Assembly (NCBI GenBank): GCA_902775475.1
Contig: CACYME010000049.1
Coordinates: 1 to 34,977 of the forward strand
Origin: an uncultured Prevotellaceae bacterium
Lineage (GTDB): Bacteria > Bacteroidota > Bacteroidia > Bacteroidales > Bacteroidaceae
Reading direction: 5' to 3'
DNA: 34,977 bases
Each line of letters begins with the position of its first letter. The stretch's first letter is position 1. The translations under genes were made by a program, and so were the position numbers. Positions 1-14,042 of the stretch are shown here, piece after piece. The notes beneath the pieces were generated by a model, which saw nothing but the letters and a program-made list of their open reading frames with translations, did not search any database and had not been told where the DNA came from.

Positions 1-874
1 GTTTTGTTTACCTCGTCAGTAACTTTATGGGCATAGACGGAGTCCATCATGTCATAGCTATATAAAGCATACTTTGCGGCAGAGTCATAGCGGTGCTGCT
101 GAACGAACAAGTTTGCCAGCCCGTAAGCACCAGAGTTCTGATCAAAGAAACTCTGCCCATAATGTAGCTCTTTTCGGAAATAGAATTCTGCTGAATCCAA
201 CTGCTGTTTGAGATTGTAGTAATAGCCTTTAATATAATAGTATTGCTCCCTTCCCTTCTGCACATTGCCTGTAGAATCAAAATAGCCAGAACACTGCTCG
301 TATAGATGTATGAGTGATTCAGCTTTCTTCATCTCGTTGCGGTCTAACAGGATTTTCAAAGGAATAAGACTATACTTAGAAGCCAAACTAATGCCAGCAT
401 AATGAGTTATTTCATTGAAAATTTCGTCGAACCAGACCACTGCCGAATCCGGCATTCTCATTTTGTCGTAAGCCAGTACCTTGTGTGCCTTTTCCGTGAG
501 AGCTTGAAGCGTGTCGCCCGCCCTCCAGGCGTATTGTATGGAACGGTCGATGTTTTCGATGTAGTCCTTCATTAGGCTCTGCTTGTACATGATGTCGGAA
601 ATCCATCCGTAGACACGGCTGAGCTTTGCATAGTCGCAATCGCTGGCTGTCGTGTCGGCACTCTTCACGGCATCCTGATAGCTGGTGAGTGCACGTGGTC
701 GAAGAAGTCGGCGAGGGCCTGGGCGAGCGAGTCGTTGGTCATCAGCGAGTCGGCCACGTTCCGCCGCTCCAGCTCCTCTAATTGGGCCAGTCGCTGCTGC
801 CTGTCGCCCGAGGTGCAGGCGGCGAGGAGCAGAAAAGCTATGAGACGGCAGAGCCAACGAGTCCTTTTCATCAT
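1..874 (-). pseudogene. broken TPR lipoprotein gene, partial at window edge
   Basis: The start (ATG at 874, alternative 871) gives a lipoprotein signal with lipobox LLAAC, then a charged stretch ending ...LAQALADFFD. The frame then runs into a stop at 665-667. From about 692 down to base 1 another frame stays open and encodes ALTSYQDAVKSADTTASDCDYAKLSRVYG followed by helical TPR-like repeats with Tyr/Ala spacing, ending in MMDSVYAHKVTDEVNK at the edge. Both pieces fit one Bacteroidales family of TPR lipoproteins that I recall having a conserved stretch between them, so a small out-of-frame deletion near 690-700 is the simplest reading. The family is thought to act at the inner membrane in sensing or regulation; that role is not shown here. 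The rest of the gene lies outside the window. Confidence 0.75.
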
Positions 875-892
875 CTTTGCGGCTTACGGTGG

Positions 893-923
893 CAAAGGTA
901 CGAAAAAAAGCCGGAAACACAAT
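893..923 (-). promoter_or_regulatory. Bacteroidetes-type promoter of the TPR gene
   Basis: On the minus strand TACCTTTG (893-900) matches the -7 consensus TAnnTTTG. An ATTG (920-923) lies 19 bases upstream as the -33 element. The start codon follows about 20 bases downstream. The -33 element falls inside the rpoC terminator hairpin. Confidence 0.6.
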
Positions 924-934
924 GGTTTCCGGCC
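902..934 (-). terminator. intrinsic terminator of the rpoBC operon
   Basis: Perfect 9-bp stem, GCCGGAAAC (910-918) with GTTTCCGGC (925-933), six-base loop, then a run of seven T on the minus strand (903-909). It lies 25 bases past the rpoC stop. Confidence 0.9.
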
Positions 935-958
935 TAAAAGTTAAAGAGAATGAGCCGT

Positions 959-5287
<4,329 letters not shown>

Positions 5288-5293
5288 AATTCA

Positions 5294-5311
5294 ATTTACG
5301 ATTTACGAATT
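5294..5311 (-). repeat. 18-base leader repeat ahead of rpoC
   Basis: Minus-strand AATTCGTAAATCGTAAAT, built from a TCGTAAA-like unit, ends six bases before the rpoC ATG. The same 18 bases stand four bases before the alaS start (23274-23291). It may act as an A/U-rich ribosome-loading leader, but this is inference. Confidence 0.75.
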
Positions 5312-5357
5312 TTCGATTTTCGGTGGAAGAGCTTTCGCCCTTCACATTTCACTTCGT

Positions 5358-8300
5358 TTAGTCGAGGGTGACGCTCAGGCCAAGGCCACGCAGCTCATGG
5401 AGCAGCACGTTGAGCGACTCAGGAATGCCCGGAGTAGGCATCGGCTCGCCCTTCACGATGGCCTCGTAAGCCTTTGAGCGGCCCACGGTATCATCAGACT
5501 TGATTGTAAGTATCTCCTGAAGCACATGGCTGGCACCAAAGGCCTCCAGTGCCCAGACTTCCATCTCACCAAAACGCTGTCCGCCAAACTGTGCCTTACC
5601 ACCGAGAGGTTGCTGCGTGATGAGACTGTACGGGCCAATGGAACGGGCGTGCATCTTGTCCTCAACCATGTGGCCCAGCTTGAGGAAGTAGGTGATGCCC
5701 ACGGTAGCCGGCTGGTCGAATTTCTCGCCCGTCTCACCGTCGTAGAGGTGGGTGGAGCAGAGACGCGGCAGGCCTGCCTTGTCGGTCCAGGCAGCGAGGT
5801 CCTCGAGCTTGGCACCGTCGAAGATGGGCGTAGCGAACTTCACACCGAGGCGCTTACCGGCAGCACCGAGGATGGCCTCAAAGATCTGGCCGAGGTTCAT
5901 ACGCGAAGGCACGCCCAGCGGGTTCAGCACCAAGTCGACGGGACGACCGTCCTCAAGGAACGGCATATCCTCCTGGCGTACCACCTTCGACACGATGCCC
6001 TTATTACCGTGACGACCGGCGAGCTTATCACCCACGCCAATCTTACGCTTCTTGGCCACGTAGACCTTTGCCATCTGCAGGATGCCAGAAGGCAGTTCAT
6101 CGCCCATGGTGATGGCATACTTCTTGCGCTTCATCTCAGCATCGAGCAGCTTGTATTTCTTCATGTAGTTGATAATCAACTTGGCAATGAGCTCGTTCTT
6201 GTGGTCATCGTTGGTCCACTTGCTGGTCTGCACATCGCCATACTCCAGGTTGCGGAGTACCGTCATGGTGAACTTGGCACCCTTGGTAATGATTTCTGCA
6301 CCAGTGTAGTCCTTCACGCCCTGGGAGGTCTTGCCCTTCGTCAGCTCAGCCAGCTTGTCGACCAGGATATCCTTCAGGTCGTTGACCTTAGCCTCGTATT
6401 CTTCGTCAATCTTGGCCATGGTCACCTTGTCCTGCATCTTCGTCTGGCGGGTCTTGATAGCCTTGGCAAAGAGCTTCTTGTCGATAATGACACCTGTCAG
6501 CGAAGGATTGGCCTTCAGCGAAGAATCCTTCACATCACCAGCCTTGTCGCCAAAGATGGCCTTGAGCAGCTTCTCCTCGGGCGAGGGATCGCTTTCGCCC
6601 TTCGGCGAGATTTTACCGATGAGGATGTCACCAGGCTCAACGCGAGCACCAACTCGGATAACGCCGTTCTCGTCGAGATCTTTGGTAGCCTCTTCACTGA
6701 CATTGGGAATGTCAGCGGTGAACTCCTCCACGCCACGTTTCGTCTCGCGCACATCGAGCGAATACTCATCCACATGAACGCTGGTGAGGATATCCTCACG
6801 GACAATGCGCTCGTTGAGCACAATAGCATCCTCATAGTTATAACCCTTCCAAGGCATGTAGGCCACCAGCAGGTTTCGACCCAGGGCCAGCTCACCATTC
6901 TCAGTGGCATAGCCCTCAGTAAGAATGTCGCCCTTCTTCACGCGCTGCCCCTTGTCGCAAATGGGACGCAGGTCGATGGTCATGTTCTGGTTAGTACGGC
7001 GGAACTTGGGTATGCGATATTCCTTCAAGGCAGGCTCGAAGCTGACGAACTCCTCGTCCTCAGTACGATCATAAAGAATGCGGATAGTGGTGGCGTCGAC
7101 ATATTCAATGGTACCATCGCCCTCAGCAGTAATCATGGTGCGAGAATCCTCACACACCTGGCGCTCAATACCAGTACCTACGATGGGAGCCTCGTTGTGA
7201 AGCAGGGGCACAGCCTGGCGCATCATGTTCGATCCCATAAGTGCGCGGTGGGCATCGTCGTGCTCGAGGAACGGAATCAGCGAAGCAGCAATAGAGGCAA
7301 TCTGCTGCGGCGAGACGTCCATGAGGTTCACCTCCGAAGGAGGCACCACGGGGAAGTCGGCATCCTGACGGCACTTCACCACGTCGCGGATGAAGGTACC
7401 ATCATCGTTCAGCGGAGCATTTCCCTGACCGATAATATAATTGGCCTCGTCTTCTGCGGTCAGATAGACGATTTCGTCGTTATTCAAATTGGCCACGCCA
7501 TTCTCCACCTTGCGATAAGGCGTCTGGATGAATCCGAGCTCGTTAATCTTTGCATAGACACAAAGTGAAGAAATCAGACCGATATTCGGGCCTTCAGGGC
7601 TCTCAATAGGACAGAGACGACCGTAATGGGTATAGTGCACGTCGCGCACCTCGAAGCCGGCACGCTCTCGTGACAGACCGCCGGGGCCCAGTGCAGAAAG
7701 ACGACGCTTGTGGGTCACCTCTGCCAACGGGTTCGTCTGGTCCATGAACTGCGACAGCGGATTGGTGCCAAAGAACGAGTTGATGACACTCGAGATTGTC
7801 TTGGCATTAATAAGGTCGGTAGGAGTAAAGACCTCATTGTCGCGGACATTCATTCGCTCGCGAATGGTGCGGCTCATTCGGGCCAGGCCAATAGAGAACT
7901 GGTTCGAGAGCTGTTCTCCCACGGTGCGCACACGACGGTTCGACAGGTGGTCGATATCATCGACTGCAGCTTTTGAGTTGATGAGCTGAATGAGATACTT
8001 AATGATTTCAATGATATCTTCCTTCGTCAACACACGGACGTCCATCTCCGTATCCAGGCCAAGCTTCTTATTAATACGATAGCGGCCCACATCGCCAAGG
8101 TCATAGCGCTTGTCTGAGAAGAACAGGTTCTGAATGACTTCACGTGCACTGGCATCATCAGCAGGATCAGCATTGCGCAACTGACGGTAGATGTAGAGCA
8201 CAGCCTCCTTCTCGGAGTTACTGGGGTCCTTAGCCAAAGTATTGAAGATAATGGAGTAGTCCTGAGCGACAGCCTCGTCCTTATGCACGAGGATAGTCTG

Positions 8301-9170
8301 TGCGCCGCTCTCAAGGATATCCAGCATATTATCTTCCGTAATCTCGGTCTCACGGTCCATAATGACCTCATTGCGCTCGATGGATACAACTTCGCCCGTA
8401 TCTTCGTCAACGAAGTCCTCGTTCCAGCTCTTCAGTACACGAGCAGCGAGCTTCGAGCCAAGCACTTTCTTCAGAGAAGTCTTGTTGACCTTCACCTCCT
8501 CTGCCAGGTCGAAAATCTGAAGGATATCCTTATCGGTCTCGAAGCCGATGGCACGCAAAAGTGTGGTAACAGGCAACTTCTTCTTACGGTCAATGTAAGC
8601 ATACATTACATTGTTGATGTCGGTAGCAAACTCTATCCATGAGCCCTTGAAAGGAATGATGCGGGCAGAATAGAGGAGCGTGCCGTTGGCATGAACACTT
8701 TGGCCGAAGAACACGCCAGGCGAGCGATGCAGCTGAGAAACCACCACACGCTCTGCTCCGTTGATGACGAAGGTGCCATTGGCCGTCATGTAGGGAATAG
8801 GGCCAAGGAAAACATCCTGAATAGTCACACCGAAGTCCTCGTGGTCAGGGTCTGTGCAATACAGTTTCAACTTGGCCTTCAAGGGTACACTATACGTCAG
8901 ACCACGCTCAAGACACTCATCAATAGTGTAGCGAGGCGGGTCAATATAGTAATCCAGGAACTCAAGTACGAAGTTATTACGTGTGTCGGTGATAGGGAAA
9001 TTCTCAGCGAAGACCTTATACAAACCATCGTTCTTGCGTTCCTCAGGCGGAGTGTCTAATTGCAAGAAATCCTGGAAGGACTTTAGCTGTACATCAAGGA
9101 AGTCCGGCAGTGGCATGGGATTCTTGACGCTACCAAAGTTTACTCTGTTGTCTATTACTTTTGATGCCAT
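5358..9170 (-). CDS. rpoB: DNA-directed RNA polymerase subunit beta
   Basis: Second-largest RNA polymerase subunit. The rifampicin pocket is intact near residues 471-497 ([20 protein letters not shown]), with the usual Asp, His and Ser residues, so no classical resistance change is seen. [14 protein letters not shown] near residue 1050 is the conserved segment close to the active site. The protein ends [12 protein letters not shown], the complete C-terminal segment that contacts beta'. Its 1270 residues match Bacteroidetes RpoB. The gap to rplL upstream is about 140 bases and holds a hairpin and a cluster of CTAG motifs, a likely attenuation point between ribosomal-protein and polymerase genes. 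Confidence 0.98.
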   Translation of the reverse strand: MASKVIDNRVNFGSVKNPMPLPDFLDVQLKSFQDFLQLDTPPEERKNDGLYKVFAENFPITDTRNNFVLEFLDYYIDPPRYTIDECLERGLTYSVPLKAKLKLYCTDPDHEDFGVTIQDVFLGPIPYMTANGTFVINGAERVVVSQLHRSPGVFFGQSVHANGTLLYSARIIPFKGSWIEFATDINNVMYAYIDRKKKLPVTTLLRAIGFETDKDILQIFDLAEEVKVNKTSLKKVLGSKLAARVLKSWNEDFVDEDTGEVVSIERNEVIMDRETEITEDNMLDILESGAQTILVHKDEAVAQDYSIIFNTLAKDPSNSEKEAVLYIYRQLRNADPADDASAREVIQNLFFSDKRYDLGDVGRYRINKKLGLDTEMDVRVLTKEDIIEIIKYLIQLINSKAAVDDIDHLSNRRVRTVGEQLSNQFSIGLARMSRTIRERMNVRDNEVFTPTDLINAKTISSVINSFFGTNPLSQFMDQTNPLAEVTHKRRLSALGPGGLSRERAGFEVRDVHYTHYGRLCPIESPEGPNIGLISSLCVYAKINELGFIQTPYRKVENGVANLNNDEIVYLTAEDEANYIIGQGNAPLNDDGTFIRDVVKCRQDADFPVVPPSEVNLMDVSPQQIASIAASLIPFLEHDDAHRALMGSNMMRQAVPLLHNEAPIVGTGIERQVCEDSRTMITAEGDGTIEYVDATTIRILYDRTEDEEFVSFEPALKEYRIPKFRRTNQNMTIDLRPICDKGQRVKKGDILTEGYATENGELALGRNLLVAYMPWKGYNYEDAIVLNERIVREDILTSVHVDEYSLDVRETKRGVEEFTADIPNVSEEATKDLDENGVIRVGARVEPGDILIGKISPKGESDPSPEEKLLKAIFGDKAGDVKDSSLKANPSLTGVIIDKKLFAKAIKTRQTKMQDKVTMAKIDEEYEAKVNDLKDILVDKLAELTKGKTSQGVKDYTGAEIITKGAKFTMTVLRNLEYGDVQTSKWTNDDHKNELIAKLIINYMKKYKLLDAEMKRKKYAITMGDELPSGILQMAKVYVAKKRKIGVGDKLAGRHGNKGIVSKVVRQEDMPFLEDGRPVDLVLNPLGVPSRMNLGQIFEAILGAAGKRLGVKFATPIFDGAKLEDLAAWTDKAGLPRLCSTHLYDGETGEKFDQPATVGITYFLKLGHMVEDKMHARSIGPYSLITQQPLGGKAQFGGQRFGEMEVWALEAFGASHVLQEILTIKSDDTVGRSKAYEAIVKGEPMPTPGIPESLNVLLHELRGLGLSVTLD

Positions 9171-9198
9171 GATGAATAAAAATGTTATTTCCAGATGT

Positions 9199-9240
9199 TC
9201 TAGAAAGTCTAGATAATCTAGAACGCTCTAGAAAATCTAG
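9199..9240. repeat. cluster of five TCTAG motifs between rplL and rpoB
   Basis: TCTAG occurs at 9199, 9208, 9217, 9227 and 9236, that is, every 9-10 bases, in the leader of rpoB. CTAG is generally rare in bacterial DNA, so five in 42 bases is notable. Near one helical turn spacing suggests a protein-binding array or a folded RNA leader; no known factor is assigned. Confidence 0.7.
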
Positions 9241-9252
9241 TATAAGAGAGAC

Positions 9253-9289
9253 AAAAGGTTAGGAACCCTCTACTGGAGAGTCCCTAACC
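9253..9289 (-). terminator. hairpin between rplL and rpoB, possible attenuator
   Basis: Stem GGTTAGG (9257-9263) with CCTAACC (9283-9289) and an inner CTCT/AGAG pairing. On the minus strand it is followed by only four T, so it looks like a partial terminator or processing site rather than a full stop. Confidence 0.6.
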
Positions 9290-9311
9290 ATAAACTATAG
9301 TTGTATCTGAA

Positions 9312-9659
9312 TTACTTCAGCTCAACCTCAGCACCAGCGGCCTCGATGGTCTTCTTCAGGTTCTCAGCCTCGTCCTTCGACAGACCTTCCTTGATGGTAG
9401 CGGGAGCACCGTCAACCAGATCCTTGGCTTCCTTCAGACCAAGACCACAAGCTTCCTTCACAGCCTTCACGACCTGGAGCTTAGCAGCACCAGCCGACTT
9501 CAGGACCACGTCGAAAGAGGTCTTCTCCTCAGCAGCCTCAGCAGCACCACCTGCGGCGGGGCCAGCAGCTACTGCAACGGCTGCAGCAGCAGGCTCAATT
9601 CCATACTCGTCCTTCAGGACCGTTGCCAACTCGTTAACTTCCTTCACAGTCAGGTTCAC
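9312..9659 (-). CDS. rplL: 50S ribosomal protein L7/L12, N-terminally shortened
   Basis: Stalk protein that recruits translation factors. The reading frame has the [19 protein letters not shown] helix, an Ala/Gly-rich hinge (about residues 22-45) and the full C-terminal domain ending AGAEVELK. The only start is a GTG at 9657-9659 that overlaps the rplJ stop (GGGTGA). Bacteroidales L7/L12 normally begins with about eleven more residues (of the MADLKAFAEQLV type) and has its own leader after rplJ. Here both are missing. The lost part belongs to the N-terminal domain that dimerises and binds L10, so function of this version is doubtful. It may be a real deletion, a case of translational coupling, or an assembly error. 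Confidence 0.88.
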   Translation of the reverse strand: MNLTVKEVNELATVLKDEYGIEPAAAAVAVAAGPAAGGAAEAAEEKTSFDVVLKSAGAAKLQVVKAVKEACGLGLKEAKDLVDGAPATIKEGLSKDEAENLKKTIEAAGAEVELK

Positions 9660-10165
9660 CCGATAGCGTCCAGTAGGCCGTGAATCTTTCCACCAGCATT
9701 CAGACCAGACATCACGTTCTTGATAGGCGACTGCAGCAGAGCCATGACATCGGCAATCAGTTCGTTCTTGCTCTTGATAGCCACGAGCTCAGCAAGCTTG
9801 TCGGCACCCACAAAGAAGCTTTCCTCAGCAAAAGCACCCTTCAGAGCGGGAACTTCCTGCTTCTTGGTCTTGTACTCCTGAAGTAACTTGGCAGGAGCGT
9901 TAGCCACCTGTGTGAACATCAGAGCAGTATTGCCCTTCAAGCAGTCATACAGAGCGGTGTAATCAACGCCCGACTTCTCGAATGCCTTGTGCAGCAGCTT
10001 GTTCTTCACAACAAGGAGCTTGATGTCATTCTTGAAGCAGTTGCGGCGAAGCTCACTTGTCTTCTCAGCATTCAAACCCGTCAGGTCAACCAGATAGAAA
10101 TGAGGATACTCCTTCAGTTTCTCTTCAAGTTCTACGATGATAGTATCTTTTAATTCCTTTTTCAT
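9656..10165 (-). CDS. rplJ: 50S ribosomal protein L10
   Basis: Base of the ribosomal stalk; binds 23S rRNA and carries the L7/L12 dimers on its C-terminal helix. The N-terminal part, [40 protein letters not shown], is typical of Bacteroidales L10. The C-terminus, ...[17 protein letters not shown], seems a few residues short of what I recall for relatives, consistent with a deletion that also removed the start of rplL. The gene follows rplA by 20 bases. In many bacteria L10 with L12 represses its own mRNA; no such leader is recognisable here. Confidence 0.95.
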   Translation of the reverse strand: MKKELKDTIIVELEEKLKEYPHFYLVDLTGLNAEKTSELRRNCFKNDIKLLVVKNKLLHKAFEKSGVDYTALYDCLKGNTALMFTQVANAPAKLLQEYKTKKQEVPALKGAFAEESFFVGADKLAELVAIKSKNELIADVMALLQSPIKNVMSGLNAGGKIHGLLDAIG

Positions 10166-10185
10166 TTGTCTAATCTTTTAACGAG

Positions 10186-10878
10186 TTATTCAACTGATTT
10201 AGGATCAACCTTGATACCCTTACTCATAGTACTTGAAATAAAGATACTCTTCACGTAAGTACCCTTGGCAGCAGCAGGCTTCAGCTTAATAATAGTAGCG
10301 ATGAACTCCTTGGCATTCTCGAAAATCTTCTCGGCTGAGAAGCTGACCTTGCCAATAGAAGCATGGACGATACCCGTCTTATCAACCTTGAAGTCAATCT
10401 TACCCTGCTTCACTTCCTTCACTGCCTTAGCAACATCCATAGTAACAGTGCCGCTCTTCGGGTTAGGCATCAGTCCACGAGGACCGAGAATACGTCCCAA
10501 AGGACCCAGCTTACCCATGCACGACGGCATCGTGATGATAACATCAACATCGGTCCAACCGCCCTTGATCTTGTCAATATACTCATCAAGACCAACATAG
10601 TCAGCTCCAGCATCTTTAGCGGCAGCTTCCTGATCAGGCGTACAGAGAGCGAGCACTCGCGTCACCTTACCAGTTCCGTTCGGCAGCGAAACAACGCCAC
10701 GAACCATCTGGTTAGCCTTGCGCGGGTCAACGCCCAAGCGTACATCGATATCAACAGATGCCTCGAACTTGGTCGTGGTAATCACCTTGACCAATTCAGC
10801 GGCCTCCTTCAAAGAGTATGCTTTCCCTGCTTCAACCTTATCAGCTACCAACTTTTGATTTTTTGTCAGTTTACTCAT
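10186..10878 (-). CDS. rplA: 50S ribosomal protein L1
   Basis: L1 stalk protein, which moves deacylated tRNA at the E site. At 230 residues it is full length. The conserved segments [37 protein letters not shown] and [15 protein letters not shown] are visible. Its ATG overlaps the rplK stop by eight bases (ATGAGTAA), which points to translational coupling. In other bacteria L1 represses the L11-L1 mRNA; no clear L1-site mimic is seen upstream of rplK. Confidence 0.97.
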   Translation of the reverse strand: MSKLTKNQKLVADKVEAGKAYSLKEAAELVKVITTTKFEASVDIDVRLGVDPRKANQMVRGVVSLPNGTGKVTRVLALCTPDQEAAAKDAGADYVGLDEYIDKIKGGWTDVDVIITMPSCMGKLGPLGRILGPRGLMPNPKSGTVTMDVAKAVKEVKQGKIDFKVDKTGIVHASIGKVSFSAEKIFENAKEFIATIIKLKPAAAKGTYVKSIFISSTMSKGIKVDPKSVE

Positions 10879-11317
10879 TGTCTTTTAAAATTGAACCTTG
10901 TACAGTGATACCCATGCTACGTGCCGTTCCGGCAACCACCTTCATCGCAGACTCAATAGTGAAGCAGTTCAGGTCCTGAAGCTTATCCTCAGCGATGGCA
11001 CGCACCTGATCCCAGGTAACGCTGGCCACCTTCTTACGGTTAGGCTCAGACGACCCGCTCTTCACCTTGGCAGCCTCAAGCAACTGTACAGCAGCAGGAG
11101 GTGTCTTGATGACGAAGCTGAATGACTTATCGGCATAGTAAGTGATAACGACAGGAAGAATCTTGCCTGCCTTATCCTGGGTTCTGGCGTTGAACTCCTT
11201 GCAGAATCCCATGATATTGATACCCTTCGAACCCAGAGCAGGTCCTACGGGAGGCGAGGGATTTGCAGCGCCACCTTTAATCTGTAATTTGATTAATCCA
11301 GCAACTTCTTTAGCCAT
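10871..11317 (-). CDS. rplK: 50S ribosomal protein L11
   Basis: Binds the GTPase-associated centre of 23S rRNA. At 148 residues, with the N-terminal [35 protein letters not shown] segment, the family is unambiguous. C-terminal rRNA-binding domain ends [19 protein letters not shown]. The 95-base gap to nusG contains a weak stem (AGGGA 11353-11357 with TCCCT 11367-11371). It overlaps rplA by eight bases. Confidence 0.97.
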   Translation of the reverse strand: MAKEVAGLIKLQIKGGAANPSPPVGPALGSKGINIMGFCKEFNARTQDKAGKILPVVITYYADKSFSFVIKTPPAAVQLLEAAKVKSGSSEPNRKKVASVTWDQVRAIAEDKLQDLNCFTIESAMKVVAGTARSMGITVQGSILKDNE

Positions 11318-11412
11318 TTCTGTTTATTATTAATTTGATTGTCATATAAGTCAGGGATTGGAAGCCTCCCTAAACCGTATACTAGAATCAGCGCACCGTA
11401 ACAAATTGCGCT

Positions 11413-11958
11413 CTATTCTTTCTCTACCTGATTAAATCCTAATTCAAGCGGTGTCTTACGACCGAAGATTTTCACCATCACCTTCAGCTTACGCTTCTCG
11501 GCATTCACCTCTTCGATGATACCACTGAATCCACTGAAAGGACCATCGGTTACTTTTACAGCCTCATCCAGTACATAAGGAATCTCCAGTTCCTCACTAT
11601 GAATGGCCGTATCTTCAACAGTACCTAAGATGCGGTTAATGTCAGCCTGACGGACCGGACTTGGATTGTCCATGCCACCAAGGAAGCCGAGAACGTTAGG
11701 TATGAAGCGCAGCGTGTGGGCAATCTCGCCGTCGAGTCGAGCCTCCACCAGCACATAGCCTGGCAAGAAGAGTTTCTCTTTGATAACCCTCTTACCATTG
11801 CGGAGCTGTGCGTATTTCTCAGTAGGCAAAAGAATTTCTCCGACGCTGTCAGCCAGTGCCGGATTATTGCGCATCAATGCTTCCAAGTACTCTTTTACCT
11901 TTGCTTCCTTACCGCTAACAGCTTTCAGTACGTACCACTTCTTCCCTGTCTCAGCCAT
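11413..11958 (-). CDS. nusG: transcription termination/antitermination factor NusG
   Basis: Binds RNA polymerase to control pausing, Rho termination and coupling to the ribosome. N-terminal NGN domain from KKWYVLKAVSGKE to about residue 115, then a KOW domain (VTDGPFSGFSGIIEEVNAEKRKLKVMVKIFGRKTPLEL). At 181 residues it is the plain housekeeping form, without inserts. It starts 14 bases after the secE stop. Specialised NusG paralogues (UpxY type) drive capsule loci in Bacteroides; the secE-nusG-rplK context here identifies the core gene. Confidence 0.97.
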   Translation of the reverse strand: MAETGKKWYVLKAVSGKEAKVKEYLEALMRNNPALADSVGEILLPTEKYAQLRNGKRVIKEKLFLPGYVLVEARLDGEIAHTLRFIPNVLGFLGGMDNPSPVRQADINRILGTVEDTAIHSEELEIPYVLDEAVKVTDGPFSGFSGIIEEVNAEKRKLKVMVKIFGRKTPLELGFNQVEKE

Positions 11959-11972
11959 TTTAACCTAAACAC

Positions 11973-12170
11973 TTAGCCTGGATAGACCACGCTCATTACT
12001 GACTTGAACACAAAATCCATCACCCACACAACGAGAGCGATAACCAATGATGCTGACAGCACCAGCATCGCGCTGGCTGTCAGCTCTTTGTACGTAGGCC
12101 AAGTAACCTTATGTGCTAACTCATCGTAGCAGGTCTGGCAATACTTGATAAATTTCTTAATGATATTCAT
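11973..12170 (-). CDS. secE: preprotein translocase subunit SecE
   Basis: Small essential subunit of the SecYEG channel. Its 65 residues comprise an amphipathic N-terminus (FIKYCQTCYDELAHKVTWPTYKEL, with the conserved KVTWP) and one membrane helix (SAMLVLSASLVIALVVWVMDFVF). It sits between tRNA-Trp and nusG. Confidence 0.95.
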   Translation of the reverse strand: MNIIKKFIKYCQTCYDELAHKVTWPTYKELTASAMLVLSASLVIALVVWVMDFVFKSVMSVVYPG

Positions 12171-12189
12171 TTCTTCTTTTCAATCTTAG

Positions 12190-12262
12190 CACGGGAAGGA
12201 GGACTCGAACCCACGACCCTCGGTTTTGGAGACCGATGCTCTACCAACTGAGCTATTCCCGT
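12190..12262 (-). tRNA. tRNA-Trp (CCA anticodon)
   Basis: 73-nt cloverleaf on the minus strand: acceptor ACGGGAA/TTCCCGT, D arm AGCTCAGTTGGTAGAGC, anticodon loop CTCCAAA (anticodon CCA), T arm GGTTCGAGTCC. The 3' CCA is not encoded. It lies between tuf and secE and is probably cut from their transcript. Confidence 0.96.
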
Positions 12263-12266
12263 AGTT

Positions 12267-12293
12267 AAGCCCCCGCCCGATTGACGGGGGCTT
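12267..12293 (-). other. strong stem-loop between tuf and tRNA-Trp
   Basis: Perfect 9-bp stem, AAGCCCCCG (12267-12275) with CGGGGGCTT (12285-12293), loop nine bases. There is no T run after it on the minus strand, so it is more likely an mRNA 3'-end or processing stem than a terminator. This would let transcription continue into tRNA-Trp and secE. Confidence 0.7.
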
Positions 12294-12341
12294 GTTATTG
12301 TTTTCCATGTTGGATGCGACTGAGTCGCAACAGACTCTGGA

Positions 12342-13535
12342 TTAGTCTTCGTAGACCTCAGTAATCTGGCCCGAACCGACGGTACGACCACCCTCGCGGA
12401 TAGCGAAGCGCAGACCCTTGTTCAGAGCAACAGCGTAGATGAGCTCAACAGTGATCTCCACGTTATCACCAGGCATCACCATCTCAACGCCTTCGGGGAG
12501 AGAAATCTCACCCGTGCAGTCCATGGTGCGGAGGTAGAACTGAGGACGATACTTGTTGCCGAACGGAGTGTGACGGCCACCCTCTTCCTTCTTCAGGACA
12601 TAGATAGAAGCCTTAAACTTCTTGAAGGGCTTGATCTGACCCGGATGGCAGAGCACCATACCGCGCTTGATCTCGTTCTTGTCGATACCGCGGAGCAGCA
12701 GACCTACGTTATCACCAGCCTGGCCCTCGTCAAGCAGCTTGCGGAACATCTCAACACCAGTCACCACCGAGTTCTTGTCCTCACCGAGACCGAGCAGCTC
12801 AACAGCGTCACCAACGTGGATAACACCAGTCTCGATACGGCCGGTAGCCACAGTACCACGACCTGTGATTGAGAACACGTCCTCAACAGGCATCAGGAAG
12901 GGCTTGTCAGTAGCGCGAGGAGGCTCCTGAATCCACTCGTCGCAGGTGTTCATCAGCTCCATCACCTTGTCTTCCCACTTCTCTACGCCGTTCAGAGCGC
13001 CGAGTGCAGAACCGCGGATAATGGGGGTGTTGTCCTCAAACTCATACTGAGCGAGAATCTCCTGAACCTCCATCTCAACGAGCTCGAGCATTTCTTCGTC
13101 GTCGACCATATCGCACTTGTTCAGGAACACGACCAGACGGGGAACGTTTACCTGACGGGCGAGCAGGACGTGCTCACGGGTCTGAGGCATAGGACCGTCG
13201 GTAGCAGCGACTACGAGGATAGCACCGTCCATCTGAGCAGCACCGGTAACCATGTTCTTCACATAGTCGGCGTGTCCCGGGCAGTCCACGTGAGCGTAGT
13301 GACGCTTCTCGGTCTCGTACTCAACGTGAGCGGTGTTAATGGTGATACCGCGCTCCTTCTCCTCGGGAGCATTGTCGATAGCGTCGAACGACTTCACCTT
13401 GTCAGAGTTTCCGGCCACACGCTTCGAGAGCACGAGCGTGATAGCTGCGGTCAGAGTGGTCTTACCGTGGTCAACGTGACCGATAGTACCAATGTTTACG
13501 TGCGGTTTGGTGCGCACAAATGTCTCTTTTGCCAT
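12342..13535 (-). CDS. tuf: elongation factor Tu
   Basis: GTPase that delivers aminoacyl-tRNA to the ribosome. G1 motif GHVDHGKT at residues 19-26, then RGITI (switch I), DCPGH (G3), NKCD (G4), and the SAL-type G5 in [10 protein letters not shown]. Domains 2 and 3 run to [16 protein letters not shown]. At 397 residues it is full length. It follows four tRNA genes and precedes tRNA-Trp and secE, so its mRNA is probably released by tRNA processing on both sides. Only one tuf copy is visible in the window. Confidence 0.98.
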   Translation of the reverse strand: MAKETFVRTKPHVNIGTIGHVDHGKTTLTAAITLVLSKRVAGNSDKVKSFDAIDNAPEEKERGITINTAHVEYETEKRHYAHVDCPGHADYVKNMVTGAAQMDGAILVVAATDGPMPQTREHVLLARQVNVPRLVVFLNKCDMVDDEEMLELVEMEVQEILAQYEFEDNTPIIRGSALGALNGVEKWEDKVMELMNTCDEWIQEPPRATDKPFLMPVEDVFSITGRGTVATGRIETGVIHVGDAVELLGLGEDKNSVVTGVEMFRKLLDEGQAGDNVGLLLRGIDKNEIKRGMVLCHPGQIKPFKKFKASIYVLKKEEGGRHTPFGNKYRPQFYLRTMDCTGEISLPEGVEMVMPGDNVEITVELIYAVALNKGLRFAIREGGRTVGSGQITEVYED

Positions 13536-13603
13536 TTTGTTTTGTTTTTATTAATTTTATTGATTATACAATTGTTTTTGCTCCTCCTTTTCGTCTCACA
13601 GAG

Positions 13604-13675
<72 letters not shown>

Positions 13676-13690
13676 ATTGATCGTTTATAG

Positions 13691-13763
13691 AGCGGAAAAC
13701 GGGGCTCAAACCCGCGACCCCCAGCTTGGAAGGCTAGTGCTCTATCAACTGAGCTATTTCCGC
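13691..13763 (-). tRNA. tRNA-Gly (TCC anticodon)
   Basis: 73-nt cloverleaf: acceptor GCGGAAA/TTTCCGC, anticodon loop CTTCCAA (anticodon TCC), T arm GGGTTTGAGCCCC. No encoded CCA. Third in the cluster. Confidence 0.95.
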
Positions 13764-13784
13764 AAAAACAACTTCTCTTGAGAG

Positions 13785-13867
13785 TGGGAGGTGATGGATT
13801 CGAACCACCGAAGTCGAAAGACAACAGATTTACAGTCTGCCCCATTTGGCCGCTCTGGAAACCTCCC
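13785..13867 (-). tRNA. tRNA-Tyr (GTA anticodon)
   Basis: 83-nt type II tRNA with long variable arm: acceptor GGGAGGT/ACCTCCC, discriminator A, anticodon stem CAGA/TCTG around CTGTAAA (anticodon GTA). Second in the cluster. Confidence 0.96.
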
Positions 13868-13915
13868 ATGTTTTGCTTTTCGCCGAGACCACTTGTCCTG
13901 GCTATTTTCCTTTTG

Positions 13916-13989
13916 AGCCTCTTGTCGGATTCGAACCAACGACCCCGAGATTACAAATCACGTGCTCTGGCCAACTGAGCTAAAGAGGC
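13916..13989 (-). tRNA. tRNA-Thr (TGT anticodon)
   Basis: 74-nt cloverleaf: acceptor GCCTCTT/AAGAGGC, anticodon loop TTTGTAA (anticodon TGT), T arm TTGGTTCGAATCC. The anticodon stem has one T-T mismatch. First tRNA of the tuf transcript. Confidence 0.94.
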
Positions 13990-14042
13990 TTTTTCAAGCA
14001 GCCGCTCTCGTTTCAGATTTACGACCTGTTGGAAAACGGCTG

